DNA from: JANRLJ01 sp033762735
GTDB taxonomy: Bacteria; Chloroflexota; Anaerolineae; Aggregatilineales; Phototrophicaceae
NCBI GenBank assembly: GCA_033762735.1
Contig: JANRLJ010000165.1
Location: 1 to 63,113, forward strand
Direction: 5' to 3'
Length of the DNA stretch: 63,113 bases
Both the position numbers and the translations under genes were made by a program. Below the pieces are notes generated by a model that worked only from the letters and a program-made list of their open reading frames with translations, was not told the origin of the DNA and searched no databases. Below are positions 59,314-63,113 of this stretch, in pieces. Position 1 is the first letter of the stretch, and each line of letters starts with the position of its first letter.

Positions 59314-61878
59314 ATGTCACAACCCATTCAACTTGAACTCCCTGTCACGGGCATGACGTGTGCAGCCTGTGTGCGAAATGTCGAACGGACACTCAACAAA
59401 ACCGAAGGCGTGGAATCGGCGACTGTGAATCTGGCGACAGAACGGGCGACAGTGCAGATCAACCCGGCACTGGTGGATGCTAACCATCTGATTCAACGAG
59501 TGCAGGACGCAGGGTACGGCGTGGCGACCGGGTCAATTGAACTTCCGATTACGGGCATGACCTGCGCAAGCTGCGTCCGCAATGTCGAACGGGCAATTCA
59601 GAAGCAGCCCGGCATTCTGGGTGTCAGCGTCAACCTTGCCACGGAAAAAGCAACCGTTCACTATCTCCCAGGGATGGTACGTCGGGGTGATCTGGTTAAG
59701 GCCGTTGAAGCAGCGGGCTACGGAGTCGTGGATGTCGCAAACGCGGCGGTTCCCGAAGATGCCGAACGTGCAGCCCGTCAGGCGGAAATTAAACGGCAGC
59801 AGCGGATGGTGGTGATTGGCGTCGTGTTTACCCTGCCGCTGTTTGTGCTGAGCATGGCACGAGACCTCTATATGGCAAGTTTTGCCGACAGCAGCATGGC
59901 ATCGCACATCATGAGCGGCACGATGGAAGGCCCAAATCCAGTGCTCAATTGGCTGCTGTGGTCGGGATGGCCGTTCGTCTTTGGTCTGCTGGCAACGCCT
60001 GTTCAGCTCATCGTTGGTCGGCAGTACATGGTAGGGGCCTATAAGGCCGCCCGCAACCGCTCGGCCAATATGGACACGCTGATTGCGATGGGGTCGCTGG
60101 CCGCTTATCTTTACAGCCTTCTTGTCCTGCTTGGAATCGTCTTCGGCTTTGCGGATTCCGTCGGCGATCACGTTTATTTTGAGACGGCAGCCGTCATTCT
60201 AACGCTGATTACGCTGGGCAAACTGCTGGAAGCCCGCGCTAAAGGCCGTACTAGTGAGGCGATCAAGAAGCTGATCGGTCTTGCACCGAAAACAGCAACC
60301 CTGCTGCGGGACGATCAGGAAACGCAAATTGCGATTGACGACGTACAGGTCGGCGATTGGCTTCTCGTGCGCCCCGGTGAACGCATCCCTGTTGATGGCC
60401 TCGTCGTCGACGGACGCTCGTCGGTTGACGAATCGATGCTGACCGGGGAAAGCCTGCCAGTCAGCAAGGAAACGGGCAGTGAAGTCATCGGCGCAACCGT
60501 CAATAAACAGGGACGGCTGGTGATCGAAGCGCGGCGCGTTGGTGCACAAACCGCTCTGGCGCAGATTATCCGCTTGGTGGAGCAGGCACAGGGATCGAAA
60601 GCGCCCATTCAGCGCGTGGCCGATCAGGTATCAGGGGTGTTCGTGCCGATTGTGCTGGTGCTGGCAGCGCTCACCTTTCTAGGCTGGCTGTTGATCGGTC
60701 AGGTCGGATTTACCGAAGCGATGGTCCACGCGGTCGCCGTTCTCGTGATCGCCTGCCCGTGTGCGCTGGGTCTGGCGACGCCTACGGCCATTATGGTCGG
60801 CACCGGGCGCGGGGCAGAAATCGGCATCCTGTTTAAGAACAGTGAAGCGCTGGAAAGTGTTAAGCGGCTGCAGGCGGTCGCGCTGGACAAAACCGGAACA
60901 ATTACACAGGGTCAGCCAACCGTCACAGATGTGCTGCCCATCGGTGATTTCACCTACAACGAACTTCTGCGTTTGGCCGCCAGCGCCGAACGTGCGAGTG
61001 AGCATCCACTGGGGCAGGCGGTCGTCAAAGCGGCTCAGGAGGCCGGGCTGAATCTGTCTCAACCGGGGTCGTTTGAGGCCGAATCCGGGCGTGGTATTCG
61101 CGCAGTGGTAGAAGGCCAGACAGTTCTGGTGGGCAGCCCGCGCTACCTGCGTCAACAGGGTTTTGGATTAAGAGAGGTCGAAGCTGAGATTGATCGGCTT
61201 CAGAATAAGGCTCGCACCGTGATTCTTGTAGCCGCAGGTGATAGATTTGCCGGGCTTTTAGGCATCGCAGACACCGTGAAGGAAGGCTCACGCGAAGCAG
61301 TAGCAGCGTTACAGGCAGCAGGGCTGGAAGTCGTAATGGTCACAGGGGACAATGAAAAAACCGCACAGGCCATCGCGCTTGAAGTCGGAATCGACCGAGT
61401 GCTGGCCGAGATGCTGCCCGATCAGAAGGTCGAAGCCGTGAAACGCTTGCAAGGCGAAGGCAAGCACGTAGCGATGGTCGGCGATGGCATTAACGACGCA
61501 CCTGCCCTGGCACAGGCGGATGTGGGGATTGCCATTGGTACAGGCACCGACATTGCGATTGAAGCGTCGGACGTGACCCTGATGAGCGGTGATCTGCGCG
61601 GTGTCGCACGGGCATTGATACTAAGCAAAGCGACGATGCAGACGATCTACCAGAATTTGTTCTGGGCCTTCATCTACAACATCATCCTGATCCCGGTAGC
61701 GATGGCTGGCGCACTTGTGCCTATGCTGGCAGCGGCGGCAATGGCCTTTAGCTCGGTCTTCGTCGTTCTAAATTCTCTGAAATTGGCAGCGCCATCGAGT
61801 CGGCGGCGTCAGGATTTCGAGCCAGATAATCGTGAATGGTCTCGCCGTTCTGGAGATGCCCACTCTCCGGCACAATAA
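59314..61878 (+). CDS. copA: Copper-translocating P-type ATPase CopA
   Basis: An 854-residue P1B-1 ATPase that exports Cu(I). Two heavy-metal-associated domains bear C16-A-A-C19 and C84-A-S-C87. The membrane part has eight helices and the C481-P-C483 metal site. D525 in DKTGT is phosphorylated, HP occurs in SEHPLGQAV, TGES is in DESMLTGESLPV, and GDGINDAPALAQADVG is the hinge. Family conservation ends at VVLNSLKL near 61788; the last 30 residues (starting APSSRRRQDFEP) are not CopA-like and are read from DNA that codes for the convergent recombinase. Start: ATG 59314 follows AAGGAG by six bases; an upstream in-frame ATG lies before that site. Confidence 0.95.
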   Translation: MSQPIQLELPVTGMTCAACVRNVERTLNKTEGVESATVNLATERATVQINPALVDANHLIQRVQDAGYGVATGSIELPITGMTCASCVRNVERAIQKQPGILGVSVNLATEKATVHYLPGMVRRGDLVKAVEAAGYGVVDVANAAVPEDAERAARQAEIKRQQRMVVIGVVFTLPLFVLSMARDLYMASFADSSMASHIMSGTMEGPNPVLNWLLWSGWPFVFGLLATPVQLIVGRQYMVGAYKAARNRSANMDTLIAMGSLAAYLYSLLVLLGIVFGFADSVGDHVYFETAAVILTLITLGKLLEARAKGRTSEAIKKLIGLAPKTATLLRDDQETQIAIDDVQVGDWLLVRPGERIPVDGLVVDGRSSVDESMLTGESLPVSKETGSEVIGATVNKQGRLVIEARRVGAQTALAQIIRLVEQAQGSKAPIQRVADQVSGVFVPIVLVLAALTFLGWLLIGQVGFTEAMVHAVAVLVIACPCALGLATPTAIMVGTGRGAEIGILFKNSEALESVKRLQAVALDKTGTITQGQPTVTDVLPIGDFTYNELLRLAASAERASEHPLGQAVVKAAQEAGLNLSQPGSFEAESGRGIRAVVEGQTVLVGSPRYLRQQGFGLREVEAEIDRLQNKARTVILVAAGDRFAGLLGIADTVKEGSREAVAALQAAGLEVVMVTGDNEKTAQAIALEVGIDRVLAEMLPDQKVEAVKRLQGEGKHVAMVGDGINDAPALAQADVGIAIGTGTDIAIEASDVTLMSGDLRGVARALILSKATMQTIYQNLFWAFIYNIILIPVAMAGALVPMLAAAAMAFSSVFVVLNSLKLAAPSSRRRQDFEPDNREWSRRSGDAHSPAQ

Positions 61879-63100
61879 CGCCGCGTCCGCGAAGTTTCAC
61901 AATCTTCTTGCGGATCGCTTCCCACGTTCTTACGGGCAGTGCAGCAGCAATTTCAAGCTGCGCTGCCCCACTATCCAGCAAACACCCCAAAGCTTCCAAT
62001 TCGTCTTTGCGCCAGCGGTTGCCACTGGTCTTATTAGCTTTTTCGCCATCGCGCTCCAACCGCATCAAGTAATCGCCATACTTCTCCTCATCACGGATCG
62101 GCTTGGGCGACATATGGAAGTTGCGCGAACCGATAATCTCATATGCTTTCAGGCGAATCGCGTGCCAGTTGCGGTCAGGCAGCACTGATGCCATCGTCAC
62201 CTGATCCACGCCTTCTTTCAGCATTTCGGTAAGCGCCTCGACCTCCCAAGTGAACCAGATCGTCGAGCCATCGGCACGATACGCGACTTCAATGGTGTCG
62301 CTTGTGTTGTCACGCCAGCAGATTTGGACGTGGGCAACACTGTGTTTATTTGGCACATCTACAACAATGCGAGCGATAAAAGCCTGTGCAACGGCTTGTT
62401 GAGCCTCAATGTCCATCTCGTCCCACGTTGCCAGCACGACTTCAGCCTGTTTCGCCAGCGCAATTAGCGAGTCCTGCTGTTCAGCGCGCCGCTCCAGTTC
62501 GGTAAGTTTGCCCTCCAAACGTGCTTTCTCCTGATCGTGGTTGGCATACTCGCGTTCAAGCGCTTTCAGAAGTGTTTCCGACTGCACAAAGTTGAAATTG
62601 CTGACGAGCGCCTGCATCTTTTGCTCAACAGTGACCAGTTGATGCTTTAGCATCCGGCGCTCGGTGTCAAAGTCCTCGCTGGCTGATGCCAGAACTTCCT
62701 CCCACACAGCGGGATCGAAGGTTGCGCGTAGTTTCGTGTGCAGCATGTCGGTTATCGCTTTGTCGAAGTATTCACAGTGCCGCGCCCACAGCAAATGCTG
62801 GTTGTCTGCCAAGTCCATATAGTGGCAGTTGTAGGCATAGGTCGCAATGGATTTACGCCAAGCAACGGTCGCATTGCGCCATTTGCCTTCATGAAAGCTG
62901 CCGATCAAACCTTCATAAATGGCTTTTGGTGGAACACGAATTTTCGGTAGTTCGGTGAGATTATCTCCACAGGGGGAGGGACAGGCGGGATAGAATGAAT
63001 GTATGCGAAACAAAACAGTCCAACCAACCCGACCCTCACTGGGCACTTTAGCGTGTATGAACGCAACGTGCAAGGAGTATGCACAGCCAGGACTGAACAA
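61748..63100 (-). pseudogene. C-terminal part of a large serine recombinase, N-terminus missing
   Basis: Open for 450 codons but not a whole gene. Recombinase character starts near residue 50 (IYEGLIGSF, WRKSIATYAYNCHYM, the zinc-ribbon remnant), passes through the coiled coil EREYANHDQEKARLEGKLTE and the typical ARIVVDV segment after it, and ends with two Myb/SANT-like helix units (VLPDRNWHAIRLKAY and ALPVRTWEAIRKKIV). The catalytic Ser resolvase domain of about 300 residues is absent. The first 40 codons lie antisense to another transposase start, and no good start codon precedes the homologous part. The C-terminus reads through the copA end. I read it as a broken remnant; an intact recombinase outside the window cannot be excluded. 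Confidence 0.6.
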
Positions 63101-63113
63101 CCTGACGGTGCGT
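63002..63113 (+). mobile_element. Transposase N-terminal zinc-ribbon fragment, cut by window edge
   Basis: From ATG 63002 37 codons run to the window edge. They include CMNATCKEYAQPGLNNLTVR, with Cys-x4-Cys and the YxQPGxxN pattern of zinc-ribbon N-termini found in IS1-like (InsA-type) transposases. A later ATG at 63056 could be the true start. The assignment rests on this short stretch. It lies head-to-head against the recombinase remnant and may be the insertion that broke it. Confidence 0.5.

Overview
The window is GC-rich, about 90 percent coding, and carries no rRNA or tRNA gene that I could see. The gene content suggests an uncultured or filamentous Chloroflexota bacterium, probably Anaerolineae-like. 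Pointers are giant Ser/Thr kinase-AAA-TPR fusions, F420-dependent oxidoreductases, glucosylglycerate synthesis, many sugar ABC and carbohydrate kinase genes, and dispersed GTAGGG-type palindromes between genes. This placement is inference; no marker gene settles it. Both window edges lie in transposase genes.

Layout. 0-4 kb: an IS630-like transposase start, then an operon for a compatible solute (GT4 glycosyltransferase, a universal-stress-domain/glucosyl-3-phosphoglycerate synthase fusion, and a histidine phosphatase). 4-13 kb: an acetoacetate-decarboxylase-like protein and two large FAD oxidoreductases around a divergent kinase-AAA-TPR regulator. 13-16 kb: a secreted LysM protein and a Wzy/O-antigen-ligase-like membrane protein. 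16-32.6 kb: a large sugar locus. Its minus-strand arm holds aldolases, PfkB kinases, a D-lyxose/D-mannose-type isomerase, a Gfo/Idh dehydrogenase, a mutarotase-like DUF4432 protein, two VOC proteins and an ABC importer whose binding protein is an internal tandem duplication. A divergent plus-strand arm carries a PFK-like kinase, a pentulose-phosphate-epimerase-like enzyme and a ROK kinase. A DinD gene and a small AT-rich orphan interrupt the minus arm.

32.6-40 kb: an SDR, a ParA/MinD ATPase, a HAMP sensor without output domain, then a stand-alone IsrB (HNH-less IscB relative) with a clear HEARO-type omega RNA upstream. Behind it lies a three-gene operon of a KamA-like radical SAM aminomutase, an ATP-grasp ligase and an NTT-like transporter. 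40-48 kb: a tandem-domain nucleotidyl cyclase, GAPDH, a Rieske-flavoprotein reductase, a lipocalin-like protein and a secreted GH3 glucosidase. 48-56 kb: a 1341-residue secreted subtilase-like protein and a second kinase-AAA-TPR protein. 56-63 kb: an SDR/DUF2231/F420-oxidoreductase operon, a copper pair (Csp-like four-helix protein divergent from CopA), a truncated large serine recombinase overlapping the copA 3' end, and another transposase start.

The best candidates for something new are the IsrB/omega-RNA element, the KamA-ATP-grasp-transporter operon, the sugar locus with its doubled binding protein and degenerate PFK, the pseudo-heterodimeric cyclase, and the decarboxylase/two-flavoprotein cluster.
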